A stretch of DNA of 64,000 nucleotides from Streptomyces diastatochromogenes (GTDB lineage Bacteria > Actinomycetota > Actinomycetes > Streptomycetales > Streptomycetaceae). Position 1 is the first letter of the stretch; each line of letters begins with the position of its first letter. Below are positions 18,501 through 26,640 of this stretch, one piece after another. The position numbers were made by a program, and so were the translations under genes. The notes below the pieces were generated by a model. It searched no databases, was not told where the DNA came from, and was given only the letters and a program-made list of their open reading frames with translations. The stretch lies in NCBI RefSeq assembly GCF_002242805.1, contig NZ_MCGQ01000008.1, forward strand, positions 1 to 64,000, written 5' to 3'.

Positions 18501-19689
18501 CGGGGCGGACGGCGTCCAGGAGGGCGCGTATGCGTTCGTCGTCGCCCGAGGTGTCGGGCGGGGCCGGTACGGCGAACACCCGGGCCAGCTGGCCGACGAC
18601 CTGCCGGACCGAGGCGCCGGTGAGGTTCAGGAAGGTGTCCGCCCGGGGACGCGGGACGTCCTCGGGCCACGGCTCGTGCCGGGGTGCCTCGCCCGCCTCG
18701 GGCGGCTCCGCGGAACGGTCGGTGCGTAACAGGATGTGGCCCAGCAGCGCGGACTTGCCGCAGCCGGGCGGTCCGGTGACCGCCAGCAGGCCGTGGTCGG
18801 CGGCCGCCAGCCAGCCGGCGATCCGGCCGCGCTCCTCGCTCCGGCCGACGAAGAACCACGACAGCTCGCCGGTGGGGGCGTCCGCCCCGACCGGAGTGCG
18901 CGGCCTGGGCAGCACGGCCCCGGCCGGCTCCGGGGACGGCAGCGGCTCCCCGCGCGGCCGGGCGTAGTCCTCCAGCGTCATGATCACGGGCCGGCCCGAC
19001 GGGTGCCGGCGGACCACCTGCTCGTCTCCTTCGAGCAGGCACAGCACCCGGCCCGGCGACAGCAGGTCCTGGATGCGCTGCGCCAGGTCCCGAAGCCGGA
19101 TGTGGCTGTAGTTGTCGGAGAACTCGGCCAGCACCCGGGTGAGCACCTCGCGGAAGGAGGCCACGTACCCGCTGCCCTGGTCCGCGCCCGAGCCGATGAG
19201 CAGCAGGCGGACGGCGGCGCGCTGCCGCAGGACGTAGGCCAACAGCTCCTCGACGAACCGGGCGGCACCGCAGGCCTCGACGACCACGACCGCCCAGCGG
19301 TCCGCGAGCGCCCGGTGCCGGAAGTTGCGGACGAGGTGCTTGCCCAGGTCCTCGGGCGTGAGCGCGTCGTCCTCGCCGTCGGTGCCCGCGCCGCGCACGG
19401 CGAGCAGGGCGTCGTCCTCGTTCGACTCGCCGTGGCCGAACCACAGCAGCATGGAGTTGCGCGGCGGGCTCGCCGCGGACCACTCCCGCAGCCGGACCTG
19501 AGTGGCGGCCAGGGTGCGCTCCGCGCCCGTCCAGACCCGGTGCTCGCCGCCCCACTCGCCGAGCAGCCCGGCGACGCCGCCCGCCTCGGCCACGACCTCG
19601 TGGACCTCGGCGAACCGGTCGGTGTCGACGTAACGGTCCATCGCCACCGTGACGACGGCGAAGCCCTCGTCCTGTCCGTCCCCGTCCAT
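15541..19689 (-). CDS. Caspase-like protease-STAND NTPase-WD40 protein
   Basis: A 1382-residue three-part protein. Residues 1-240 are a caspase-like (C14) domain of the bacterial EACC1-associated type, with the catalytic His in LLWFGHGES (His86) and Cys in VVVVEACGAARF (Cys140). Residues about 275-800 are a STAND-type NTPase with GRSEERGRIAGWL, Walker A TGPPGCGKSALL (306-315), Walker B-like TLFADGLD and a helical regulatory part. Residues about 830-1370 form WD40 blades (VVRAWDLSTG, TLRLWDVLTG, TVRLWDPRGG, LRVWDRTGTR). The architecture parallels NLR/apoptosome proteins: the propeller senses, NTP drives assembly, and the protease cleaves. No signal peptide or membrane segment is seen. The gene is 54 bp from the lipase gene and 6 bp before the helicase gene. 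Substrate and trigger are unknown. Confidence 0.82.
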   Translation of the reverse strand: MDGDGQDEGFAVVTVAMDRYVDTDRFAEVHEVVAEAGGVAGLLGEWGGEHRVWTGAERTLAATQVRLREWSAASPPRNSMLLWFGHGESNEDDALLAVRGAGTDGEDDALTPEDLGKHLVRNFRHRALADRWAVVVVEACGAARFVEELLAYVLRQRAAVRLLLIGSGADQGSGYVASFREVLTRVLAEFSDNYSHIRLRDLAQRIQDLLSPGRVLCLLEGDEQVVRRHPSGRPVIMTLEDYARPRGEPLPSPEPAGAVLPRPRTPVGADAPTGELSWFFVGRSEERGRIAGWLAAADHGLLAVTGPPGCGKSALLGHILLRTDRSAEPPEAGEAPRHEPWPEDVPRPRADTFLNLTGASVRQVVGQLARVFAVPAPPDTSGDDERIRALLDAVRPDGRRRTLFADGLDASADPNRLADLLRRLGALPDVRVVVGTRPSSADSLDVPRAVTEDLLDGLGCVEANTLRLRPDPQDLAVYVHEVLRAERAAFQHLDIDLEAAVQRVSVLVCTPQQPGAERDFLYATLAVHEIIADPSLLLDSRRADLADLLGKDHRRLFAAVVRRLQVALPGSTAVLRALAFAQGHGLPRAERIWATVASALSDTPVDAGLLEAVSQAAAPYIMLDAEDGQAVYRLAHRTFRDFLLGDDTRDGDRREGEGQETARTRDDRLGVVTALTRLAATKDEGMTALPRPHPYLLRHLAAHAAEAGPRGWRVLADHPGVLDHLDPAALAGAALRSGAGLGALPPAVTGALALLHLAVTADPGDRRGLRELGTWRTTGATPAPPAERYDGPTAPWTVRWAALQPHAPHVTLADLHVPMRSLRVFARRTDGRQLLVGAGDAGVVRAWDLSTGLETAPALRGGPQDGAQWVLAPLRGPSGRDWLAAAGVDRTLRLWDVLTGRPANTAYSLLGDAVRAMAPFAGKLAIGDLQGRLWLFDPAVGREDRPHRTGHHGAVHGMTVYPQPGSGPDRERLVTADGKGWVLVWRADRSRPENEWRAHDTGVNAVTTFTDPDDGVVLATAGQDGTVRLWDPRGGRELGRLTGHEGPVHAVTAYTDPEDGVVLATAGQDGTVRLWGPRGRSAAGQPAAPPSPVRALAEAADPADGGLLCVAYADGGVARFGASDGARRTAPDPGGPVVAMASLEDAEGGWLLATAHTDGSVRIGGVADPGDRIEVAVPPGPGPGDGPVTFLAGLRLADGQRVFAGLTEAGGLCWWDARTGTPLGSADTGLPGPFTALTAIPYGSTTALAVTGDGGHHVWWSAGPDGHWNPLFPGHTGRLAAPAVVRGPTAGDRALVTVSREGELRVWDRTGTRLLHTVRLGLRCHALTALGEGGVAVGTQDGIVVLGLDPHAWEGAGEPGGEDAGASRVVLGERADRPSGVA
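16466..16690. repeat. Near-identical WD40 blade duplication
   Basis: Two stretches of about 90 bp beginning at 16466 and 16601 (135-bp period, 45 codons) encode blades that share VVLATAGQDGTVRLW and differ at few bases. The neighbouring blades are much more diverged, so this looks like a recent in-frame blade duplication within the propeller. Confidence 0.75.
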
Positions 19690-19743
19690 ACAGCCCCAGC
19701 CCCCGTGCCCGTGCCTCGTACCGTCTGCGCATCCCCGGGCCGG

Positions 19744-21180
19744 TCAGGCCACCATGACCAGCCGGGTCACCGGGTCGTTGCCGCCGCCCACCTTCACGCG
19801 GTACAGCCCGGGCCGGTCGAGCAGGACGCGGGCACCGAGCACACCGTCCGCACCGGGTACGGGCATCAGCATGGGCCTGCGGACCGGGCCCTGGAGGGTC
19901 TCGGCACCGGCGTCCTCCACCAGGCAGCTGACCCGGGCCGGGTCCTGCCCGGTGCGCACCACGACCTCGAACTCGGTGCCCACCGCGACCCGGTCCGGCA
20001 GGTCGAGGCCCACATCGGTGCCGCCGAGCCGGGCGCCGCGCCGGTCTCCCGTGAGCAGCCCCCGGGCGAAGTCGAGGACCGAGCCGGTGACCGCGAGCGC
20101 GGCGTGCTGCTGGGCCACGGCGTACGTGTCCACGTCGCCGTGCGTGGTCGAGTAGCGGTAGACGGTGCCGTCGCCGCCGTGGTCGTACTCGACCAGCCGG
20201 CCGATCTCGTCGCGCAGGAGTTCGCCGTCGTCGTGGCGGTCGTAGCCGACGTGCCGGGCCTCGACCACCCCGGCCCGGATGCGCAGCGACTGCGTGGTGG
20301 ACTGGGCCGTGCCCTCCACGATCCGGTGGCCCGGCAGCACGGCCTTGTCCAGCCGGGCGTGCAACTCGAAGGCGTCGCGGGCCAGTTCCCGGTCCCCGCC
20401 GATGCTCTCCACGTCGGACGGGGTGAGCGCCACGACGTCGTCCCCGGTGTCCAGGCAGCGGTAGCTGGGGAGCAGATCGTGCACGCCGGGGAGGGTACGG
20501 GCCAGGCGGCTGAGGTTCTTCGCGGGCAGTCCCAGCATGCCGCGGCCGCTGTTCAGGATCTCCGTGGCCTTGACGGCGCCGTGGAACGGCGTGCCCACGG
20601 TGAGGACGGCGCGCACCTCGTCGACGGCGCCCGGGATCAGCGCGAGCGCCGCGGTCACCAGGCCGCCCATGGAGTGCGCGACGAGGACGATCCGCGCGGG
20701 TCGCTGGTCGGGGGCGCGGTCGCGGGCCGCCACGCAGTCGGGGTGGGCGCGCCAGGCGGTGAGATGCCGGTCGACCGCGTCGGCCAGCAACCGGGCGTTG
20801 TGCTCGACGGGAAGACGCCAGTCGTAGCCGAACTCGGCGACCGCGTCGGGATGGGCGACCTTGCGCAGGCTCTTCACCAGTGGCGTGTACGGCTCGAACC
20901 CGTCGGCCAACGGCATCCAGGCGGGCGTGCGCAGCAGCCGGCCGGGCACCACCCGGCCGAGGCGGCCCGCGCGCTCGTCCTCGGTCAGCGCGAGCGCGTC
21001 CATGCCCTGGTCGAGGTCCCAACGGGCGGCGTACTCGGCCACCTTGGGCATACCCCAGAGCATGCGCCCGGTGGCGGCCTCGTATAACTCCGTGCCCATG
21101 ATCCCGGGCACGACCAGGACGGCGTCATGCGTCGCCGCCGGCCGGACCGGGGGCCTGTCCCGGGGAATCGTCGGAAACAT
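19744..21180 (-). CDS. LCAT-like alpha/beta hydrolase (lipase/acyltransferase), first gene of the cluster
   Basis: A 478-residue alpha/beta hydrolase of the lecithin:cholesterol acyltransferase type. Motifs in order are DAVLVVPGIMGTELY (oxyanion/lid region), FGYDWRLPVEHNARLL, the nucleophile elbow VLVAHSMGGLV (about residue 170), LTVGTPFHGAVKA, the acid in GGDGTVYRYST and a likely catalytic His in VAQQHAAL. The last 110 residues look like a beta-sandwich. No signal peptide is present, so it is presumably cytosolic and could attack the host's own membrane lipids. ATG 21178-21180 has no clear Shine-Dalgarno, and TAGTAG lies about 14 bases upstream, so the transcript may be leaderless. It heads the 15-kb cluster. 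Whether it is an effector or a neighbour is inferred from spacing only. Confidence 0.82.
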   Translation of the reverse strand: MFPTIPRDRPPVRPAATHDAVLVVPGIMGTELYEAATGRMLWGMPKVAEYAARWDLDQGMDALALTEDERAGRLGRVVPGRLLRTPAWMPLADGFEPYTPLVKSLRKVAHPDAVAEFGYDWRLPVEHNARLLADAVDRHLTAWRAHPDCVAARDRAPDQRPARIVLVAHSMGGLVTAALALIPGAVDEVRAVLTVGTPFHGAVKATEILNSGRGMLGLPAKNLSRLARTLPGVHDLLPSYRCLDTGDDVVALTPSDVESIGGDRELARDAFELHARLDKAVLPGHRIVEGTAQSTTQSLRIRAGVVEARHVGYDRHDDGELLRDEIGRLVEYDHGGDGTVYRYSTTHGDVDTYAVAQQHAALAVTGSVLDFARGLLTGDRRGARLGGTDVGLDLPDRVAVGTEFEVVVRTGQDPARVSCLVEDAGAETLQGPVRRPMLMPVPGADGVLGARVLLDRPGLYRVKVGGGNDPVTRLVMVA

Positions 21181-21369
21181 GAAGCAAAGCTACTAGAGGA
21201 ACGTACGAGGAGATGCCGACTTGACGGCACATTCTGTGCGGACGTGCCACGTGCATGTTGTGCGATTCAGCGGTGCGAAAGGCTGATTCGTCATAACCCG
21301 GACGGGTACACCACCGTTTCTTCCTGTGCGGGCGAGCGCCCGCGACCATGTATGGAAGGCAGGGAACCT

Positions 21370-22098
21370 ATGAAGCGGGTTACCCGAAACAGCGTGATCG
21401 CTGTCGTCGCCGCCTCGGGTGCGATGGCCATGGCAGCGTCGGCGCAGGCGGACTCCACGGCGAACGGCTCCGCGGCCGGTTCGGCCGGTGTGATCTCCGG
21501 CAACAACGTCCAGCTCCCCGTGCACCTCCCGGTGAACGTCTGCGGGAACACCGTGAACGTGGTGGGGCTGCTGAACCCCGCCATGGGCAACACCTGTGCC
21601 AACGCGGGCGGCGGAACCGGCAAGTCCGGCGAGGCCACTGCCGTGGGCTCGGCCAAGGACTCCCCGGGCGTCATCAGCGGCAACGGCGTTCAGCTGCCCG
21701 TGCATCTGCCGGTGAACGCCAGCGGCAACACGGTGAACGCGGGCGGTGTCCTCAACCCGGTGTTCGGCAACACGTCCGTGAACGGCGGCTCCTCCGTCCA
21801 CGCCGAGCAGCCCACTCCGCCCAAGACGGAGCAGCCCAAGCCGCCGGTCAAGAACCAGCCGCCGGTCAAGACCGTGCCTCCGGTGCAGAAGCCGCCCACC
21901 CCGGCGACCCACCCGCAGCCGCGGCCGGGTCGCACCGTCACCCTGCACGCGGGCATGACCCCGCTCGCGCATCACAGCACGGTCCCGCTCGCGCACACCG
22001 GCGCGGACGGCATGCTGCCCGCCGCCGCCCTGAGCGCGGCTCTGCTGCTCGGCGGAACCGTTCTCCACCGGCGATTCCGCGCCACGGCAGCACGCTGA
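21370..22098 (+). CDS. Long chaplin, sortase-anchored
   Basis: A 242-residue exported surface protein of the long-chaplin class (ChpA/B/C-like), which coats aerial hyphae and spores with hydrophobic amyloid-like fibres. It has a signal peptide (cleavage near SAQA-DS, residue 27), chaplin domain 1 (about 38-80, VQLPVHLPVNVCGNTVNVVG with Cys58 and Cys76), chaplin domain 2 (about 98-140), a Pro/Lys-rich spacer, and a C-terminal LAHTG (207-211) followed by a hydrophobic helix and an Arg-rich tail, the class E sortase signal. Domain 2 has Ser118 and Ser136 where domain 1 has its two Cys. ATG 21370 follows AGGCAGGG. Expression is probably developmental, but no BldN promoter could be read with certainty in the 189-bp upstream region. 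Confidence 0.95.
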   Translation: MKRVTRNSVIAVVAASGAMAMAASAQADSTANGSAAGSAGVISGNNVQLPVHLPVNVCGNTVNVVGLLNPAMGNTCANAGGGTGKSGEATAVGSAKDSPGVISGNGVQLPVHLPVNASGNTVNAGGVLNPVFGNTSVNGGSSVHAEQPTPPKTEQPKPPVKNQPPVKTVPPVQKPPTPATHPQPRPGRTVTLHAGMTPLAHHSTVPLAHTGADGMLPAAALSAALLLGGTVLHRRFRATAAR

Positions 22099-22122
22099 CC
22101 CCGATACCCGAGGAGTCCGCGT

Positions 22123-22155
22123 CCCGGCAATGACGCCCGTGTGCGCATTGCCGGG
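22123..22155. terminator. Hairpin after the chaplin gene
   Basis: A perfect 10-bp stem, CCCGGCAATG against CATTGCCGGG, with a 13-base loop, 24 bp past the chaplin stop. No U-run follows, as is usual in this GC range. Confidence 0.7.
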
Positions 22156-22283
22156 TAGCAGTATCCGGAAATCTTGATCCACTCGAGACTGCCGGGCACA
22201 GGCAATGTCAAACATGGCCGGATACCGTCATTCTCCAGCCGGCGCCGGGAACGGCGCCGTCGTCCAGGGGATCAGGAGTCGTA

Positions 22284-24260
22284 GTGGCATCCAAGATACG
22301 GAGACCGGGAGCCGCCGCCGTGGCACTCGCGGCAGCAGCGGCGGCCGCGGTCGTGTGGGGCCCCGCCCTGCCCGCCGCCGCCTCCGGGTACTCGGCCTCG
22401 GCCGGCCCGTGGGGCACCGCGGTCGGCCTGACCGAGTCCGACGGCCAGCAGAGCCTGATCGACGTCAAGGTGGCCGGTGACGGCACCGCCTTCGCGCTGT
22501 GGCGCGACAAGCAGGCCGGGGCCGACAGCTGGGAGATCCAGGCCGCTGTCCGGCCCGCCGGAAGCGGGACGTGGAGCGCCGCCAAGACGCTGGTCACGAA
22601 CCGGGCCGCGAGCGCCGACGCCGTGCTGGCGGTGACCGCCGACGGCGGCGCCATCGTGACCTGGCTGACCGGCAGCGGCGCCGACGGCTCGGTGGCCGCC
22701 CGCTTCAGCACCTGGGACGCGGGGACGGGCGGTTGGTCGGACCCGGGCACGCTCGCGGCCACCGACGGCCTGTACATGTCCACGCCCCGGCTCGCCGCGG
22801 CGGCCGACGGCACCGTCACCGCCGTATGGAACCAGGGCGACGGCTCCCTCAACTACAAGGTGATGACCGCCACCCTCACCCCCGGCGGGTCGGCCTGGTC
22901 CGCGGCCGAGCCGCTGGGCTCCGTCTCCGGTGGCTCCGTCTGGAACCTCGACCTCGCGGTGGCTCCCGACGGAACGGCCACCACGGTGTGGGAGTTCCGC
23001 AACAGCTTCGAAGACGACAAGAACGCCGTCTCCACCGTCACCCGCTCCTCGGCCGGCGACTGGAGCAGCCCCGCGGTCCTGCCCGGCACCACCAGCGCGT
23101 CGAGCGGTGTGCAGGTGTCGATGGACACGCACGACCGCACCACCGTGCTGTGGCACGACGGCAGCTCCACCGCGAACAGGACCGATCTGAAGTCCGCGAC
23201 CCGGACGTCGCCCACGGGAGACTGGGGCTCCGCGCACACCGTGGCCAGTGCCATCGAGGACCGCGACAGCAGCGGCCCGCTGACCGCCCCCAACGGGGAC
23301 GTCACGTACGTGTGGGCGGGCTGGAGCACCAGCGCCGGCACCCCCGTCGTGCAGGCCAGCACCCGCAGCGCGGCCACCGGCACGTGGTCCGCGCCCAACA
23401 CGCTGTCCACCGGGTACGTCAACTGGCAGGTGTCCGCCGCCATCGGCGCCGACGGCACCGTCCAGGTGGTGTGGCCGCAGACGCCCTCCATCGACAACGG
23501 CGACGACCACTACCTGGAGTGGGCGGTCCGGGCCGACGGCACGTGGAGCAAGGCGACCGCCCTCAACAGCGCGCCCGTCGCCGACGTCCCGAACACAGAC
23601 GCGCTGTCCGGCGACGTCGCCGCAGGGCCTGACGGCCGGGCCACGGTGGTGTGGCGCCAGGCGGTGTACGCCTCCCCCGCCAGCTACACATCCCAGCTCT
23701 GGACCCAGTCCCAGACGCTGCTGGCCAAGCCGGAGATCACCTCCAAGGCCGCCGTGACCGGGACCGCCCGCACCGGCTCCAAGCTCACCTGCAACGCGGC
23801 CTGGACCGGTTACAACGCCACGGCCGCCTGGTCCTGGCTGCGCGACGGCAAGACGATCTCGGGCGCCACCGGCAAGACCCGCACCCTGACCTCCGACGAC
23901 TACACCCACCAGGTGTCCTGCCGGATCACGGTCAGCAACGGTGCCGGCTCCACGCGCTCCACGTCACCGGCCGTCACGGTCGCCGTCGGCCCCGCGCTGA
24001 AGGTCACCAAGGCCCCGGCCGTCACCGGCACCGCGAAGGTCGGCTACAAGCTGACCGCGGCCCACGGGACCTGGTCTCCGGCCGCCACCTCCTACACGTA
24101 CTCCTGGAAGCGCAACGGCCACACCATCACCGGCGCCACCAAGTCCACCTACGTGCCGGTGAAGGCCGACCGGGGCCAGAAGATCACGGTCAAGGTCACC
24201 GCCCACCGCTACGGCTGGACCAACGGGTCGGCCACGACGGCGTCCGTGACCGTGCGCTGA
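22284..24260 (+). CDS. Secreted repeat protein, probable beta-propeller with Ig-like tail
   Basis: A 658-residue exported protein of unknown function. GTG 22284 is preceded by AGGAG. The signal peptide is Ala-rich and ends near AAAS (residue 37). Residues about 40-480 carry six or so repeats of about 70 residues, each with a phrase like VAPDGTATTVWEF, VSVDTHDRTTVLWHD or GADGTVQVVWPQ, which reads as a beta-propeller. The last 170 residues hold two tandem Ig-like modules (AAVTGTARTGSKLTCNAAW...YSWLRDGKTISGATG; APAVTGTAKVGYKLTAAHG...YSWKRNGHTITGATK) common in actinobacterial surface proteins. It stands alone between the chaplin and a convergent membrane protein gene. A role in surface binding is only a guess. 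Confidence 0.75.
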   Translation: MASKIRRPGAAAVALAAAAAAAVVWGPALPAAASGYSASAGPWGTAVGLTESDGQQSLIDVKVAGDGTAFALWRDKQAGADSWEIQAAVRPAGSGTWSAAKTLVTNRAASADAVLAVTADGGAIVTWLTGSGADGSVAARFSTWDAGTGGWSDPGTLAATDGLYMSTPRLAAAADGTVTAVWNQGDGSLNYKVMTATLTPGGSAWSAAEPLGSVSGGSVWNLDLAVAPDGTATTVWEFRNSFEDDKNAVSTVTRSSAGDWSSPAVLPGTTSASSGVQVSMDTHDRTTVLWHDGSSTANRTDLKSATRTSPTGDWGSAHTVASAIEDRDSSGPLTAPNGDVTYVWAGWSTSAGTPVVQASTRSAATGTWSAPNTLSTGYVNWQVSAAIGADGTVQVVWPQTPSIDNGDDHYLEWAVRADGTWSKATALNSAPVADVPNTDALSGDVAAGPDGRATVVWRQAVYASPASYTSQLWTQSQTLLAKPEITSKAAVTGTARTGSKLTCNAAWTGYNATAAWSWLRDGKTISGATGKTRTLTSDDYTHQVSCRITVSNGAGSTRSTSPAVTVAVGPALKVTKAPAVTGTAKVGYKLTAAHGTWSPAATSYTYSWKRNGHTITGATKSTYVPVKADRGQKITVKVTAHRYGWTNGSATTASVTVR

Positions 24261-24278
24261 GCGGCTCCCGCACCAGGG

Positions 24279-25829
24279 TCAGGTCCTGGCCGACCCCAGC
24301 GCGCGCACGATGCGCGTCAGGTCGGCCGGGGCCGCGGCCAGGCGGATCGGGGTGCCGGCGTCGTCGAGTTCGGCGATGTGCCAGCTTCGGGGGACGGTGT
24401 CGCCGTCGCTGCCCCGGGCCCGTCGTACGGTCCTGACGGTGAGCCGCTCGACCGGGATGCGCCTCGCCGCGAAGCGGCCCGGGCCGGGGGTCACCGCGGG
24501 GGCGCCGTCCCCGAGGGCGATGTGGGTGCCGAAGCCGTGCGGGTTGAAGTCGGTGGACTCCAGGAACCGGGCGGACAGGAACACCTCGCCCTGCTCGGGC
24601 TGTTCGGCCGCTCCGCCGGCCTCGGCCTCCTCCGGCCGTCCGGCCGCATCCGCTTCCTCGGGCGTACGGACGCGGGTCGCGCGCCAGGCCCCCATCAGCA
24701 GGGCCAGGGTGAGCAGCGAGCCCGCGGCCGCCCAGGTGATCTGCGCGGGCGAGGAGAGCGGGGCGGTGGGATCCAGGTAGCAGAGGGGCAGCAGCCACAG
24801 GGCGGTGCCCGCCAGCGCGCCCGCGAACGGCAGGGCCGAGGGCAGGACTTCGTCGTCGGGCAGCCGGCGTCCCCGCAGGCGCACCAGCACCTTCGCCGCC
24901 GGGTATCCCGCGGCCAGGGCCAGCAGCGCCGCTACGACGGCCAGGGAGCGGGCGGTGGTGATGTGCTCGTGCCAGCTGTGTCCCGCCCCGGTCACCTTCA
25001 TCACCTGTCCGCGCCAGACGGTCAGTTCCACGTGGTCGCCGGACCGGAAGTCCCGGGCGGCCTCGGGTGAAACCTCGAGCCGGTGCAGTGGCCGGCTGTC
25101 CGTGAAGTACAGCCAGCTGCGCTGCTTGGGCCGGTTGGCGTCGGTGCGCGCGATCACCGCCCGGGCGGTGGTCAGACAGTCGTCGCGGCTGACGGCGGGC
25201 GTCCCGGCCGTGCAGGGCCTGGCGCTGCGCCAGGCCTGCTCGTCCGACGCGGCGTTCGGGACGAACCACGCGGCCACGCCCGCGGCCACGAGCAGCAGCG
25301 CGCAGAGGGCGAGCGCCCCCGCCCAGCCGCCGCCCGCGGTGCGGTGCGAGATGACCGGGAGGTCGCTCGACTCCGGCCTTCCGTGCCGGCGGTGCAGTGC
25401 GCGGAGCGCGTCCAGCTTCGCGTCGAAGTCCGGGTCGTCCGGCGACCAGCTCCTCGGCAGGGGCAGGCGCAGCCGGTGTCCGTCCCGCAGGGCCAGGCCG
25501 ACCCGGCGGCTCTCATGGGCGCGGGACGTGTGCGCGTACGTCAGGAGGACACGCACGTCGGCGATGTCACCCCACGCCACGCTCCGGCGGCGCAGCAGGG
25601 TCCGGGTGTGCACGCCGTACGCGTCGGCGCTCACCCGGGTGGTGACGTGGTGGAGCGAGACGGCGCCCGCCAGGGCGAGGGACAGGCCGACGGCCGTCCA
25701 TCCGTCCGGCACGCCCCGGTCGGCCAGGCGGACGGCCGCCAGGCCCGCGCCGGCCGCCCCGAGCATGACGAGGAACCACAGAGGGCGCTCGTGAAGAGGA
25801 CGGCAGGTTGCTTCCGGGGCGTTCGTCAT
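24279..25829 (-). CDS. Multi-pass membrane protein with PH-like domain
   Basis: A 516-residue membrane protein. Two membrane helices near the N-terminus (LWFLVMLGAAGAGLAAV; WTAVGLSLALAGAVSL) precede a PH-like beta domain (VSADAYGVHTRTLLRRRSVAWGDIADVRV, about 60-130), a third helix (ALALCALLLVAAGVAAWF), an outside loop with two Cys, and three more helices (about 285-385). The C-terminal half is cytosolic with a Glu/Ala-rich linker. The start is ATG 25827-25829; another ATG two codons upstream is equally possible. The gene lies downstream of kdpE on the same strand, separated by a hairpin. No function can be assigned. Confidence 0.7.
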   Translation of the reverse strand: MTNAPEATCRPLHERPLWFLVMLGAAGAGLAAVRLADRGVPDGWTAVGLSLALAGAVSLHHVTTRVSADAYGVHTRTLLRRRSVAWGDIADVRVLLTYAHTSRAHESRRVGLALRDGHRLRLPLPRSWSPDDPDFDAKLDALRALHRRHGRPESSDLPVISHRTAGGGWAGALALCALLLVAAGVAAWFVPNAASDEQAWRSARPCTAGTPAVSRDDCLTTARAVIARTDANRPKQRSWLYFTDSRPLHRLEVSPEAARDFRSGDHVELTVWRGQVMKVTGAGHSWHEHITTARSLAVVAALLALAAGYPAAKVLVRLRGRRLPDDEVLPSALPFAGALAGTALWLLPLCYLDPTAPLSSPAQITWAAAGSLLTLALLMGAWRATRVRTPEEADAAGRPEEAEAGGAAEQPEQGEVFLSARFLESTDFNPHGFGTHIALGDGAPAVTPGPGRFAARRIPVERLTVRTVRRARGSDGDTVPRSWHIAELDDAGTPIRLAAAPADLTRIVRALGSART

Positions 25830-25853
25830 GTGCACAGCTTCCGTGCGTGTGCG

Positions 25854-25881
25854 CTGCCGGATCTTGTGCGGATCCCGGCAG
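25854..25881 (-). terminator. Hairpin between kdpE and the PH-domain gene
   Basis: CTGCCGGATC pairs with GGATCCCGGCAG, leaving a short bulge and a loop of about 6 bases. It lies 48 bp past the kdpE stop and probably ends its transcript. Confidence 0.5.
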
Positions 25882-25928
25882 TGTCGGGACGGCCGACCCT
25901 GCCGTGTTGCGGCGTGCGGCCGACCGCC

Positions 25929-26612
25929 TCACCCTTCGAAGCGGTATCCCATGCCGGGCTCGGTGATGAGGTAACGGGGGCTCGACGGGTCGGTCTCGAG
26001 TTTGCGCCGCAACTGGGCCATGTAGACCCGCAGATAGTTGGTCTTGTTGCTCCGGGAGACGCCCCAGACCTCCTGCAGCAGCTGCTTCTGGGTGATCAGG
26101 CGGCCCGGGTGGGTGACCAAGATCTCCAGCAGCTGCCATTCGGTCGGGGTGAGGCGCACGTCGCGGCCGTCCCGTACAACCTTCTTCGCGAGCAGGTCGA
26201 TGGTGAACCCGTCCGTGCGGACCAGCGTGGTCTCCGGGACGAGCGGCAGGTCCTCGGTGCGGCGGACGGCGGCCCGCAGCCGGGCCAGGAGTTCGTCCAT
26301 GCTGAACGGCTTGGTGATGTAGTCGTCGGCGCCGGCGTCGAGGGCCGCGACCTTCTCGCCGGAGGACTGCCGGGCGGACAGGACCAGGATCGGCACCCGG
26401 GTCCAGCCGCGCACGGCCCTGATGACGTCGACGCCGTCCATGTCGGGCAGCCCGAGGTCGAGCAGCACCACGTCCGGCCGGCGGGCCGCCGCCAGCCGGA
26501 GCGCGGTGGCGCCGTCGGGGGCCGCGTCGACGCCGTACCGGCGGGCCTGCAGGTTGAGCACGAGGGCCCGTACCAGCTGCGGGTCGTCCTCCACCACGAG
26601 CACCCGGGTCAT
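25929..26612 (-). CDS. kdpE: KdpE response regulator
   Basis: A 227-residue OmpR-type response regulator. The receiver domain has acidic pocket VVEDD, phosphorylated Asp52 (VVLLDLGLP) and the switch residues SAR and Lys in YITKPFSMDEL. The C-terminal winged helix has LTPTEWQLLEILVTHPGRLITQKQLLQEVWG and NYLRVYMAQLRRKLE, the KdpE-type signature. It should activate kdpFABC under K+ limitation. ATG 26610-26612 is preceded by CAGGAGAGG. The gene follows kdpC with a 91-bp gap that holds a strong hairpin. The usual sensor kinase gene kdpD is not between them or elsewhere in the window, so the phosphate donor is unclear. Confidence 0.92.
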   Translation of the reverse strand: MTRVLVVEDDPQLVRALVLNLQARRYGVDAAPDGATALRLAAARRPDVVLLDLGLPDMDGVDVIRAVRGWTRVPILVLSARQSSGEKVAALDAGADDYITKPFSMDELLARLRAAVRRTEDLPLVPETTLVRTDGFTIDLLAKKVVRDGRDVRLTPTEWQLLEILVTHPGRLITQKQLLQEVWGVSRSNKTNYLRVYMAQLRRKLETDPSSPRYLITEPGMGYRFEG

Positions 26613-26640
26613 GGGTGTACGCCTCTCCTGTCATGGCCGC

